NCBI GenBank assembly: GCA_944372245.1 | Contig: CALVYN010000006.1 | Coordinates: forward strand, 1-39,144 | Source: an uncultured Bacilli bacterium | Lineage (GTDB): Bacteria; Bacillota_I; Bacilli_A; RFN20; CAG-288 | Direction of reading: 5' to 3' | Length of the DNA: 39,144 bases | Part shown: positions 1-7,639 of the stretch, one piece after another | How the letters are laid out: every line of letters starts with the position of its first letter | Numbering within the stretch: the stretch's first letter is position 1 | Position numbers and translations under genes: made by a program | Notes under the pieces: generated by a model | Told to the model about the DNA's origin: nothing | What the model saw: the letters and a program-made list of their open reading frames with translations, nothing else | Databases searched by the model: none

Positions 1-4
1 CAAG

Positions 5-664
5 ATGAAGCGCAGCGTCGTCGTCTGCGATGTCGACGGCACCCTGGTCGACTCCTCGGCCCTGATGACGAGGGCGCTGCTGGACGCGCTCGCCTCGGAA
101 GGGGTGACCGGCTTCCACAGCGAGGAGGATCTGAGGCCCTACTACGGACCCGACGAGCGGGGCGTGCTCCGCAAGATCCTGAGGGATGCCGGAAAGGGCG
201 ACCGGGCTTTCAAGGTCTTTCTGAAGAGCTACGAGGAGCACCATCGGGAGCTGATGCCCCACCTGATCGAGGGCATGCCCGAGCTGCTCAGGTCCCTCAG
301 GGACCGGCGGACCCTGCGCCTGGGTCTGGTCACCGGCCGCTCCCAGGAGAGCCTGGACCACACCCTCGAGGTCTTCAACCTCGCTCGCTTCTTCGAGAGC
401 ATCCACGCCGGTTCGCCCAGGGGTGTGAACAAGCCCGAGAGCATGCGCAAGCTCTTCGCCGACCTCGGGGTCAACCGCAACGAGTGCCTCTACGTGGGCG
501 ATGCCATCGCCGACGTCAACAGCATGCGCCAGGTCGGAGTGATGTGCATCTCCACCCCGTTCACCCGGCCTCAGGATATCCCCGAGCTGGAGCGGATCAA
601 TCCCGGCCTGGTCGCTCCGAGCGTCGCCGAGCTGGAGCGTCTGCTCCTAGCGAATATCCGCTAG
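5..664 (+). CDS. HAD-superfamily hydrolase (phosphoglycolate phosphatase-like)
   Basis: A 219-residue HAD hydrolase. Motif I DVDGT gives the nucleophile D9 and acid/base D11. Motif II is the Thr of LVTGRS (T110), motif III is K143 of NKPES, and motif IV is GDAIAD with D166 and D170. The stretch at about 15-85 between motif I and the core is a helical cap, as in phosphoglycolate phosphatase and PpaX enzymes. The substrate cannot be read from sequence. The ATG lies four bases into the window, so its ribosome binding site and any upstream partner are not visible; the N-terminus looks complete because motif I sits at the usual distance from it. It is followed by a hairpin terminator and so is probably transcribed separately from hprK. 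It ends in TAG. Confidence 0.85.
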   Translation: MKRSVVVCDVDGTLVDSSALMTRALLDALASEGVTGFHSEEDLRPYYGPDERGVLRKILRDAGKGDRAFKVFLKSYEEHHRELMPHLIEGMPELLRSLRDRRTLRLGLVTGRSQESLDHTLEVFNLARFFESIHAGSPRGVNKPESMRKLFADLGVNRNECLYVGDAIADVNSMRQVGVMCISTPFTRPQDIPELERINPGLVAPSVAELERLLLANIR

Positions 665-667
665 CTA

Positions 668-696
668 ACAGCCCCCTTGTAGGGGGCTGTCTTGCT
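668..696 (+). terminator. Hairpin terminator between the HAD gene and hprK
   Basis: A perfect 9-bp stem (668-676 with 682-690) with loop TTGTA, followed by a weak T-containing tail. The stem lies 4 bases after the HAD stop. The hprK promoter must overlap it or lie just downstream; TATACT at 698-703 is a possible -10 box, but no good -35 is in place. Confidence 0.6.
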
Positions 697-730
697 ATAT
701 ACTTTAGAAACGCGTTGAAAGGAGACGGCT

Positions 731-1657
731 ATGGTTACTATCTCGGATCTGGCGGCCCATTTCGGTCTGAAGACCCTCGTGGGTTCGGCACAGGCCCTCA
801 ATCGTCCCATCACGGCGATCGAGACCGATCGCCCGGGCATCGAGATCCTGGGCTTTTTCAAGGAGCACGAGTTCACCCGCTTGAGCATGATCGGCAACAA
901 GGAGATGTCGATCATCACCGGGATCGACTACGACACCCTCTATCGGAACTTCAAGACCCTGTGCGATCCCCGCTGCCCCGGCATCATCGTGTGCCAGGGC
1001 CTGAAGTGCCCGGAGGCGCTTCTGCAGGCGGCCAAGGAGATGGATGAGCCCCTCTTCTCCACCACCATGGGCACCTCCGCGCTCAGCTACGAGATCCTGG
1101 AGTACCTCTCCTACCAGTTGGCGCCCCACACCCAGCTCCACGCGGGCCTGTTGGAAATCTACGGCGAGGGCGTCCTGATCATGGGCGAGTCGGGCATCGG
1201 CAAGTCCGAGATCGCCCTCGACCTGATCAAGCGCGGCCACCGCCTGATCGCCGACGACATGGTGGACATCTCCCTGGTCAGGAACACCCTGATGGGCCGC
1301 TGCCCCCAGGTGCTCCAGGGCATGTTGGAGGTCCGCGGCATCGGCGTCATCGACGTCGCCAGGATGTTCGGTATCAACTCGATGAAGAACTACACCACCA
1401 TCGACTTCGCGGTGAAGCTGGTCCCCTTCGACCGCTCCCAGCCCCTGGAGCGGCTGGGCGTGCGCAACGACCAGATCGAGATCCTCAAGGTCAAGAAGCC
1501 CATGGTCGAGCTGCCCGTCTCGGCCGCCCGCTCCATGGCGCAGATCATCGAGACCGCCGTCACCAACACGAAGCTGAAGAATTACGGCTATGACTCCGCC
1601 TACGAGTTCCAGAAGCGCTTCATCGAGCTGGGCCGGCGGGCCAGAGGGGAGAACTGA
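731..1657 (+). CDS. hprK: HPr kinase/phosphorylase
   Basis: Bifunctional HPr(Ser-46) kinase/phosphorylase, 308 residues, the usual family length. The Walker A loop is GESGIGKS (152-159). The family signature MLEVRGIGVIDV is at 198-209, and the HAGLLEIYG segment with catalytic-region His137 precedes the P-loop. Known role: it phosphorylates HPr of the phosphotransferase system when glycolytic intermediates are high; P-Ser-HPr then acts with CcpA in carbon catabolite control. The start is supported by GAAAGGAGA 5 nt upstream of the ATG. It heads a compact operon: its TGA overlaps the lgt ATG by one base. Its presence makes the cre-like sites elsewhere in the window (before gap, galK and both starch operons) meaningful. 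Confidence 0.97.
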   Translation: MVTISDLAAHFGLKTLVGSAQALNRPITAIETDRPGIEILGFFKEHEFTRLSMIGNKEMSIITGIDYDTLYRNFKTLCDPRCPGIIVCQGLKCPEALLQAAKEMDEPLFSTTMGTSALSYEILEYLSYQLAPHTQLHAGLLEIYGEGVLIMGESGIGKSEIALDLIKRGHRLIADDMVDISLVRNTLMGRCPQVLQGMLEVRGIGVIDVARMFGINSMKNYTTIDFAVKLVPFDRSQPLERLGVRNDQIEILKVKKPMVELPVSAARSMAQIIETAVTNTKLKNYGYDSAYEFQKRFIELGRRARGEN

Positions 1658-2670
1658 TGGTGTTCCCCCTGCTCTCCAGAGGCCCTCAGCTCCCCCATCT
1701 GCTGATCCCCTTCGGCGATGGCGGAGCCGGCATCACCTTCTACGCCATCTCCTATCTCATCGGCGCCGGCCTGGCCCTCTTTCTCTCCTCCTGGCGCGCC
1801 CACGAGGACGGCTATCCCAAGGACTTCTTCATCAACCTGTTCTTCGTCGCCTTCCCCATGGGCATCATCGGCGGCCGCGTCTGGTACGTCATCGCCGACT
1901 GGTCATCGTTCTTCGGACCTAGTGCCACCCAGGACTGGTACGCCATCTGGGAGGGTGGCATGGCCATCCAGGGCGGTGCGATCTTCGGCATTGGCTCCGG
2001 CATGCTCTTCGCCAAGTTCCGCCGGCGGGGCTGCCCGCTTCTACAGGCCTGCGACTGGGCCGTGCCCACCATCCTGGTGGCGCAGATGATCGGCCGCTGG
2101 GGCAACTTCTTCAACGCCGAGGTCCACGGCAACATCGTCTCCACCTCCGCCTATCCCCTCCTGCCGGGCTTCATCATCAACCAGATGGGCTACTCGGGTC
2201 TTCCCAACAGCGGTAACTTCATCGTGCTAGAGGACCCCTCTCAGATGTTCGTCCCCCTCTTCCTGATCGAGGGTCTGTTGAATGTCGCGGGCTACTTCCT
2301 CATCACCCGCGGCTTCGAGACGGTGTTCAAGCGCTACCGCCTCTACGGCGATGAGACCTTCTCCTACCTGGTCTGGTACGGCTTGACCCGCCTGCTCTTA
2401 GAGCCTGTCAGAGACAGCCAGTACCACATGACCATGCATGATGGCGGCCCCATGCAGGCCGTCATCATGGCCTGGATCTTCGTGGCGATCGGCCTGGCGC
2501 TGATCGCTGTCAACCACCTGATCATCAACCTGGGCGAGCGGGGGATCGTCCACTACGGGGACAAGCTCTCCAACATCATGGTCAATCACGCCTCCTACTA
2601 CCTGCCCGAGGGCAACCACTTCCGTCAGGCCCAGACCAAGCTGGTCCCCCAGGGAGGAAGCCATGTCTGA
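1657..2670 (+). CDS. lgt: Prolipoprotein diacylglyceryl transferase
   Basis: Membrane enzyme that transfers diacylglycerol from phosphatidylglycerol to the lipobox cysteine of prolipoproteins. 337 residues with about seven hydrophobic segments. The hallmark region IGRWGNFFNAEVHG is at 145-158 and includes the conserved Arg147, Asn150 and Glu155. At the position where most Lgt proteins read AIHGG (the important His of the E. coli enzyme) this one reads AIQGG, with Gln105. The hprK-lgt-ppaX order is conserved in Bacillota. The start overlaps hprK by one base and is preceded by GAGGGGAG; the end overlaps the next gene by 8 nt, so translation is probably coupled. It would process the four lipoproteins encoded later in the window. 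Confidence 0.95.
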   Translation: MVFPLLSRGPQLPHLLIPFGDGGAGITFYAISYLIGAGLALFLSSWRAHEDGYPKDFFINLFFVAFPMGIIGGRVWYVIADWSSFFGPSATQDWYAIWEGGMAIQGGAIFGIGSGMLFAKFRRRGCPLLQACDWAVPTILVAQMIGRWGNFFNAEVHGNIVSTSAYPLLPGFIINQMGYSGLPNSGNFIVLEDPSQMFVPLFLIEGLLNVAGYFLITRGFETVFKRYRLYGDETFSYLVWYGLTRLLLEPVRDSQYHMTMHDGGPMQAVIMAWIFVAIGLALIAVNHLIINLGERGIVHYGDKLSNIMVNHASYYLPEGNHFRQAQTKLVPQGGSHV

Positions 2671-3325
2671 GCCCAGAATCAGGGGCGTCATCTGGGACCT
2701 CGACGGGACCCTGATCGACTCCGACCTCTACATCGTGGCCAACTACCTCCACATGTACGAGAAGTTCCGCCCCGGCTACTTTCCCCACCTCAGGGAGATT
2801 CTGGGCTTCTCCGGCCCCTCGGTGAAGCAGACCCTCTCCGAGCAGTTCCCCGATGTTCCCGAGGAGGTCAGGATGGCCGAGTTCGTCCGCTTCTCCCTCA
2901 CCCAGGAACCTCGCTATCTGACCCTCTATCCGGGCGAGGTGGAGTGCTTACAGGCCCTCGAGGCTCTGGGTATCAAGCAGTGCGTCTTCACCAATAAGAA
3001 GAGCGCCTCGGCCCGCAACTGCCTCGACAGCATGGGCCTATCCCGCTACATGTGTGGCCTGGTGGCCCTGGACGATGTGAAGAGGGCCAAGCCTGATCCC
3101 GAGGGGGTCTATCGGTGCCTGGAGCTGATGGGCACCACCCCCGAGGAGACCCTGATCATCGGAGACTCCAGCACCGACCTTGTCGCCGCCGCCAACAGCG
3201 GCTGCCTGGGCGGTCTGGTCACCTGGTCGCTCAAGGGGCTTCCGGCTTGCTCTCGCACTTTCGAGTTCGATACTATGGACGATATCAGGAGGCTGTTCAC
3301 CGATGGAGACTACAGATCAGAATAG
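2663..3325 (+). CDS. HAD hydrolase, PpaX-like pyrophosphatase
   Basis: 220-residue HAD hydrolase with motif I DLDGT (D12, D14), motif II FTNKK (T110), motif III AKPDP (K143) and motif IV GDSSTD (D168, D172), plus a helical cap at about 20-85. In Bacillus subtilis the gene near hprK-lgt is ppaX, whose product hydrolyses the pyrophosphate released by HPr kinase/phosphorylase; position and family make that role likely here, but sequence alone does not separate PpaX from other phosphoglycolate phosphatase-like enzymes. A GGAGGAAG ribosome binding site lies inside the lgt 3' end. Its own 3' end overlaps trxB by 23 nt. Confidence 0.8.
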   Translation: MSEPRIRGVIWDLDGTLIDSDLYIVANYLHMYEKFRPGYFPHLREILGFSGPSVKQTLSEQFPDVPEEVRMAEFVRFSLTQEPRYLTLYPGEVECLQALEALGIKQCVFTNKKSASARNCLDSMGLSRYMCGLVALDDVKRAKPDPEGVYRCLELMGTTPEETLIIGDSSTDLVAAANSGCLGGLVTWSLKGLPACSRTFEFDTMDDIRRLFTDGDYRSE

Positions 3326-4280
3326 GGTGGATGAACCCGCCGTCCTCGAGGCGGCGGTCATCGGCCTGGGCCCGGCGGGCGTGAGCGCCTGCATGAAGCT
3401 GGCCGAGGAGGGAATCCCCGTCACGGCGTTCGAGTTCGGAGCGATCGGTGGCCAGGTCAACATGACCGCCTCGATCGACAACTACCCCGGCTACTCCGGC
3501 CCGGCCTTCGACCTGACCGACCGCTTCAGTGCCGACATCGACCGCCTGGTCAAGGCCGGCAGCCTGAAGGTGGTCCACTCCCAGGTCAAATCCCTGGAGC
3601 GTACGCCCGAGGGCCTGTTCTCCATCACCACGCCCCGCGCCTCGTTCCTCTTTAAGGCGGTGATCATCGCCTCGGGCACCCGCTATCGTCCCTACGCCGT
3701 CCCCGACCCCGACCACACCGTGCGCGGCCGGGGCTTCTCCCGCTGCGCCATCTGCGATGGCCCCCTGTACAAGGGCAAGGATGTCATGGTGGTCGGCGGC
3801 GGCGAGGCCGCCTTCCAGGAGGCCTTGTATCTCTCGACCATCTGCCACAGCGTGACCTTGATCAATCGTCGAACCATCTTTAGAGCCTCTATCAGGGATG
3901 TTGAAGCCTTCAAGAGCGCCCCTAACACTCGAATCATCGCCCCGGCGGTGACGGTCTCCTGCTCGGGCGACGGCCACCTCCAGCACGTGGTGATCAAGGA
4001 TCCCAACGACCCGACCGACGCTAGCCTGCAGACTTTGGATGTCGAGGCCTGCTTCATCTACATCGGCTCGGACGCGGCGACCGCCTTCGTCAAGATCCCC
4101 GAGGCCCTGGACGAGAAGGGCAACGTCAAGGTCAGCGAGGGCATGGCCGTGGCCGAGGTCCCCGGCCTGTTCGGGGCCGGCGACGTCATCGACACGCCCC
4201 TGCGCCAGGTGGCGACCGCGGTGGGCTACGGCTCGCTGGCGGCCCTGGCCCTGACCAGATATCTGGAGAGGAGGAGATAG
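3303..4280 (+). CDS. trxB: Thioredoxin reductase
   Basis: NADPH-dependent thioredoxin-disulfide reductase of 325 residues. The FAD-binding Rossmann motif GLGPAG is at 21-26, the redox-active CAICDG (C148, C151) sits in the NADPH domain, GGGEAA (165-170) is the NADPH-binding turn, and a C-terminal GLFGAGDVI segment completes FAD binding. The reading frame extends upstream to 3180, but the ATG at 3303 is preferred because AGGAGG (3287-3292) lies 10 nt before it and homology begins only after it. This start overlaps the preceding HAD gene by 23 nt. The following gene is a paralogue lacking the cysteines. Confidence 0.93.
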   Translation: METTDQNRVDEPAVLEAAVIGLGPAGVSACMKLAEEGIPVTAFEFGAIGGQVNMTASIDNYPGYSGPAFDLTDRFSADIDRLVKAGSLKVVHSQVKSLERTPEGLFSITTPRASFLFKAVIIASGTRYRPYAVPDPDHTVRGRGFSRCAICDGPLYKGKDVMVVGGGEAAFQEALYLSTICHSVTLINRRTIFRASIRDVEAFKSAPNTRIIAPAVTVSCSGDGHLQHVVIKDPNDPTDASLQTLDVEACFIYIGSDAATAFVKIPEALDEKGNVKVSEGMAVAEVPGLFGAGDVIDTPLRQVATAVGYGSLAALALTRYLERRR

Positions 4281-4283
4281 GAC

Positions 4284-5222
4284 ATGGAAGATCGGATCTA
4301 TCCGGCGGCCGTCATCGGCCTGGGCGCCAGCGGTATCGCCGCGGCGGTCTACCTCTCCCGCATGGGTGTCGACCCCATCTGTTTCGACCCCGCCGAGCCC
4401 GGCGGCCAGCTTCTCGAATGCGGCCGGGTTCACAGTTATCCCGGCTTCGATGGCACCGGCGCCGAGCTGGTGAAGGATATGCGCCGCCAGCTGGAGGAGA
4501 ATCGCATCCAGCACGTGCGCCAGGCGGTCACCGCGATGACCAGGAACCCCGACGGGACTCTGAGCCTTGTCGCCGGCGGGACCCTCTATCGCTTCTACAC
4601 CGTGGTCATCGCCACCGGTTTCACCTATACCATCCCTGAGATTCCCGGCATCGAGGACGTTGAGGACCTGGTCTCCAGCCGTCCTCTGACCGACGCCGAC
4701 AGGGTCAGGGGTCAGACCGCCCTGATCTGGGGCGGGGGCCAGCGGGCGCTGGCGGCCGCCTCCCAGCTGGCTGAGATTGCCACCTCCACCGTCTTCGTCT
4801 GCCAGAATCGAGATGGCCTGTCGGCCAGGATGCTCGAGGACTACCAGTCCAGAGAGAACGCCGCGCTGATCGAGGGCACGATCCTGAGTGTCAGCCGAGA
4901 GGAGAAAGGCCTCAGGGCCACCGTCCGGTCGGCCGACGGCACCGAGACCAGCGTCGCCGCCCAGGGACTCTACGTCCTCTTGGACCACAGGTATCAGAGG
5001 CCTCAGACCGGCTTTGTCGGCCTGCCCGAGATCAGGGATGACCAGGGCAACATCGCGGTCGACCGCACCGGCAAGACCTTCGTCGCCGGCGTCTACGCCT
5101 GCGGCGACGTGGTCCAGAAGTCGGTTCGGAACCTGGCGGTGGATGCCTCGGAGGGTGCGATGTGCGGCATCTGCGCCTACCGCTACTACATGGATCTGAA
5201 GAGCGAGGGCAAGGCGCGCTAG
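4284..5222 (+). CDS. Thioredoxin reductase-like flavoprotein lacking the CxxC motif
   Basis: A 312-residue paralogue of TrxB directly behind trxB (3-nt gap, GGAGGAG ribosome binding site). It keeps the FAD Rossmann motif GLGASG near residue 12, the flavin-contact segment EPGGQL, an NADPH-type WGGGQ turn, and the C-terminal ACGDVV motif. Aligning on the GGG turn, the CAICD of TrxB corresponds to RPLTD here, so both redox cysteines are gone. It therefore cannot use a dithiol to reduce thioredoxin in the usual way. It may act like ferredoxin/flavodoxin-NADP reductases of this fold, which also lack CxxC, or have a structural or regulatory role. The substrate is unknown. Confidence 0.85.
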   Translation: MEDRIYPAAVIGLGASGIAAAVYLSRMGVDPICFDPAEPGGQLLECGRVHSYPGFDGTGAELVKDMRRQLEENRIQHVRQAVTAMTRNPDGTLSLVAGGTLYRFYTVVIATGFTYTIPEIPGIEDVEDLVSSRPLTDADRVRGQTALIWGGGQRALAAASQLAEIATSTVFVCQNRDGLSARMLEDYQSRENAALIEGTILSVSREEKGLRATVRSADGTETSVAAQGLYVLLDHRYQRPQTGFVGLPEIRDDQGNIAVDRTGKTFVAGVYACGDVVQKSVRNLAVDASEGAMCGICAYRYYMDLKSEGKAR

Positions 5223-5255
5223 CTCCTTCCTCTCAGATGCGATGGAGGTGAGAAG

Positions 5256-6233
5256 ATGACCCATGCAACCGAGACCTTCGCCAAGCGGGTCAAGAGCGAG
5301 CTGGCGCTGAATCAGCCCCAGTCGCGCCGGGGGCAGCGCGCGCTGCTCTCGGGTTTCGTGCGCCTCGCCGCCTCTTTGAGCATCGGCTCCAACCCGATCC
5401 TGAACCTCCGCACCGAGGTCTCCAATGCCGCAAAGCTGGCCTTCAACCTCTTTCGCTCCCTCTACTCGCTGACTCCGGTCTTCGTCTTCGAGCGGCGGAT
5501 GCGCTTCGACAAGCCGATGGTCTATGTCGTCCGCGTGAGCGGCGAGTGCATCTATGACGTGATGGAGGATCTCAGGGCTCTGAAGAATCTTAGGCCCATC
5601 CCCCTGCGCTCCCTGGTCAACGAGGACAACATCCAGCGCTTCGTCCAGGGCCTCTTCATCGCGGCCGGCTCGGTCAACTCCCCCGAGTCCAAGTCGTACT
5701 TTCTGGAGATCTCCTTCCCCTCGGCCGAGGATGCCCAGGCCGTGGTCAAGGGCCTGAGCAAGGTCAATCCCCGCTTCTGCTTCCGCATCACCCCGATTCG
5801 CGACCGCTGGATGATCTACCTCAAGCGCTCCTCCGAGATCGCCGAGTTTCTGGCCTGGATGGGTGCGCCCCAGGCGGCTCTGGAGTATGAGAACGCCAGG
5901 GCGAAGAAGGATTTCTTCAACTCCGAGAACCGCCTCAACATCTGCCTGGCACATAACCTCTCTAAGACCCTGAAGACAGCCGAGGAGAATATTAGGTATA
6001 TAGAGATCGTCAAAGCCCACAACCTGGAGCGGCGGCTGGACGCCAAGACCCAGGCGGTCATGCGGGCGCGCGTCGCCGACAGGGAGGCCAACTACGCCGA
6101 GCTGGCCCAGCGGCTCACCGAGACCGGTCTGCCCATGACCAAATCGGGGGTGGCCCGAGCCCTGGCGACCATCAGGGAGCTGGCCCTGAAGGTGTCTGGA
6201 GAGGACCAGAAAGACTCTGCTGAGAAGAAATAG
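5256..6233 (+). CDS. whiA: Sporulation/cell-division regulator WhiA
   Basis: 325-residue WhiA protein. The N-terminal LAGLIDADG-like fold covers roughly residues 1-215 (starting ETFAKRVKSELA, with LLSGFVRLAAS) and the C-terminal helix-turn-helix roughly 225-315 (NYAELAQRLTETGLPMTKSGVARAL). The family is universal in Gram-positive bacteria; it is a transcription factor in Streptomyces and affects cell division and chromosome segregation in Bacillus. A strong GGAGGTGAG ribosome binding site lies just before the ATG. It is the last gene of the hprK operon. The usual neighbours rapZ (yvcJ) and yvcK/glmR are absent: trxB and its paralogue lie directly upstream. Confidence 0.95.
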   Translation: MTHATETFAKRVKSELALNQPQSRRGQRALLSGFVRLAASLSIGSNPILNLRTEVSNAAKLAFNLFRSLYSLTPVFVFERRMRFDKPMVYVVRVSGECIYDVMEDLRALKNLRPIPLRSLVNEDNIQRFVQGLFIAAGSVNSPESKSYFLEISFPSAEDAQAVVKGLSKVNPRFCFRITPIRDRWMIYLKRSSEIAEFLAWMGAPQAALEYENARAKKDFFNSENRLNICLAHNLSKTLKTAEENIRYIEIVKAHNLERRLDAKTQAVMRARVADREANYAELAQRLTETGLPMTKSGVARALATIRELALKVSGEDQKDSAEKK

Positions 6234-6330
6234 GGTCCCATTTTGATGATTTAGACCCCAAAAAAGCTAAAAATAAGTGGTTTTTCACACGGGCAAACCC
6301 GTGTTTAAGCGGGAGAAATTCCCGATGGAT
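6233..6330 (+). terminator. Hairpin cluster after whiA
   Basis: Three inverted repeats follow whiA: GGGTC/GACCC (6233-6237 with 6254-6258), then A-rich DNA; ACACGGG-CAAA-CCCGTGT (6287-6304) followed by TT; and CGGGA-GAAAT-TCCCG (6310-6324). The second has the form of a weak intrinsic terminator. The cluster lies between the hprK operon and the gap promoter and might also belong to a regulated leader. Confidence 0.4.
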
Positions 6331-6395
6331 AAAGGATTTTTCGGGCGTTTCATAGAAGTTTTAAGTTTCCTTTTCAATGTCTTTACAAAACGTTG

Positions 6396-6410
6396 ATGAA
6401 AGCGTTTACA
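6396..6410 (+). promoter_or_regulatory. cre site (CcpA operator) upstream of gap
   Basis: ATGAAAGCGTTTACA matches the 15-position cre consensus WTGNAANCGNWNNCW at every position. Its centre lies about 55 bp before the expected gap transcription start, a place from which CcpA typically activates. A second, poorer match (13 of 15) lies at 6418-6432. Confidence 0.7.
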
Positions 6411-6446
6411 ACAACACTTTTAAGCGCTTCTATGGTTGACGAAGAC

Positions 6447-6473
6447 TATAATAAGCATCGGTCCACAAGGAGG
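6447..6473 (+). promoter_or_regulatory. gap promoter -10 and ribosome binding site
   Basis: A perfect TATAAT is at 6447-6452. No consensus -35 lies 17 bp upstream (CGC/GCGCTT there, within the second cre-like sequence), which suits an activator-dependent promoter. AAGGAGG at 6467-6473 lies 10 nt before the gap ATG. Confidence 0.6.
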
Positions 6474-6483
6474 ACATAGGTAA

Positions 6484-7593
6484 ATGTCTGACACTGTCAA
6501 AGTAGCTATTAACGGCTTCGGCCGTATCGGAAGGATGGCCTTCCGCCGCATCTACGAGGAGAACCAGGTCGAGGTCGGCCCCAAGCTCGAGGTCGTCGCG
6601 ATCAACGATCTCTCCGATCCCGCCAACCTGGCCTACCTGCTGAAGTACGACTCCGCCCACGGCATCTTCCCCCACGAGGTTTCCTTCTACAAGGAGGAGA
6701 ACCTGGCTGAGGGTTCCACCGGCGGTCTGATCGTCGACGGCAAGAGGATCCCCGTCTTCGCCATCGCCGCCTCCGGCAAGCCTCTGAACAAGAAGAACTT
6801 CCCCAACGCTGACGAGACTCCTGTCGAGTTCCCCTGGGGCAAGCTCGGCGTCAAGGTCGTCCTCGAGTCCACTGGCTTCTACCTCACCAAGGAGAAGGCC
6901 CAGGTCCATCTCGACACCGGCGCTCAGTACGTCGTCATGTCCGCTCCCGCCAAGGATAACACCCCCACCTATGTCTATGGTGTCAACACCGATAAGCTGA
7001 CCGCTGATCAGCACATCGTCTCCGGCGCTTCCTGCACCACCAACTGCCTCTCTCCCGTCCTGTCCGTCCTGGTCAAGGAGTTCGGCGTCAAGGGCGGCTT
7101 CATGACCACCGTCCACGCCTACACCAACGACCAGACCACCCTCGACCTGATCAAGGCCGCTGACTTCCGCCGTGGCCGCGCTGCCGCTGAGAACATCGTT
7201 CCCACCAGCACCGGCGCCGCGAAGGCTGTCAAGCTGGTCATCCCCGAGATGGCCGGCCGTCTGGATGGTATCGCCATCCGCGTCCCCGTCCTCGATGGCT
7301 CGCTCTGCGACCTGACCATCAAGCTGAATAGGGAGGTCACCGTCGACGAGATCAACGCCGCCGAGAAGAGGGCTTCCGAGAATGAGCTGAAGGGTGTCAT
7401 GGGCTACAACACCGACCCCATCACCTCTCGCGACATCCTGGGCCGCACCGAGGGCTCCATCTTCGATGCGACCGAGACCAAGGTCATCACTGCCGATGGC
7501 GAGCAGTTCGTCAAGGTCTTCGCCTGGTACGACAACGAGTACTCCTACACCTGCCAGTTCGTCCGTCTGGCCAAGAAGCTCGCTTCCTTCTAA
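6484..7593 (+). CDS. gap: Glyceraldehyde-3-phosphate dehydrogenase
   Basis: Phosphorylating, NAD-type GAPDH of glycolysis. Rossmann motif GFGRIGR (11-17), the NAD-ribose-binding Asp in AINDL (D42), catalytic Cys184 in ASCTTNC, His211 of TTVHAYT, and the C-terminal WYDNEYSY. At 369 residues it is about 30 longer than the classic enzyme; the extra residues lie in the NAD domain, around 68-82 (SFYKEENLAEGST) and 94-118 (an Ala/Asn/Pro-rich segment before FPWGKL). Codon use is strongly biased, consistent with high expression. A hairpin terminator separates it from pgk. There is no cggR regulator upstream; a cre site is there instead. Confidence 0.97.
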   Translation: MSDTVKVAINGFGRIGRMAFRRIYEENQVEVGPKLEVVAINDLSDPANLAYLLKYDSAHGIFPHEVSFYKEENLAEGSTGGLIVDGKRIPVFAIAASGKPLNKKNFPNADETPVEFPWGKLGVKVVLESTGFYLTKEKAQVHLDTGAQYVVMSAPAKDNTPTYVYGVNTDKLTADQHIVSGASCTTNCLSPVLSVLVKEFGVKGGFMTTVHAYTNDQTTLDLIKAADFRRGRAAAENIVPTSTGAAKAVKLVIPEMAGRLDGIAIRVPVLDGSLCDLTIKLNREVTVDEINAAEKRASENELKGVMGYNTDPITSRDILGRTEGSIFDATETKVITADGEQFVKVFAWYDNEYSYTCQFVRLAKKLASF

Positions 7594-7601
7594 GCTGAGT
7601 C

Positions 7602-7630
7602 TTCGACCGGTCGAACGCTGCTAGCGCAGC
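7602..7630 (+). repeat. Two adjacent palindromes after gap
   Basis: TTCGACCGGTCGAA (7602-7615) is a perfect 14-nt palindrome starting 8 nt after the gap stop. It is followed at once by a second hairpin, GCTGC-TAGC-GCAGC (7617-7630). Neither has a T tract. They precede the true terminator and could stabilise the gap mRNA 3' end or be a protein-binding site. Confidence 0.5.
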
Positions 7631-7639
7631 ACTGAAAGA

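Noticed and set aside
1650-2670. UGA read as tryptophan (Mollicutes code)
   Set aside because: hprK, lgt and the first ABC gene end with TGA at normal family lengths, two of these in stop/start overlaps with the next gene; tryptophan is encoded by TGG throughout.
3297-6020. A 907-residue open frame antisense to trxB, its paralogue and whiA (and similar ones, such as 34599-38333 minus, 16726-19095 minus and 19874-22618 minus)
   Set aside because: These arise because TTA, CTA and TCA codons are rare in the GC-rich sense genes. The products are Gly/Val/Asp/Leu-rich without recognisable domains, and the sense-strand genes have clear motifs and ribosome binding sites.
6435-6452. TTGACG at 6435-6440 as -35 of the gap promoter
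   Set aside because: It is only 6 bp from the TATAAT box, far from the 16-18 bp needed, and no -10 lies 17 bp downstream of it.
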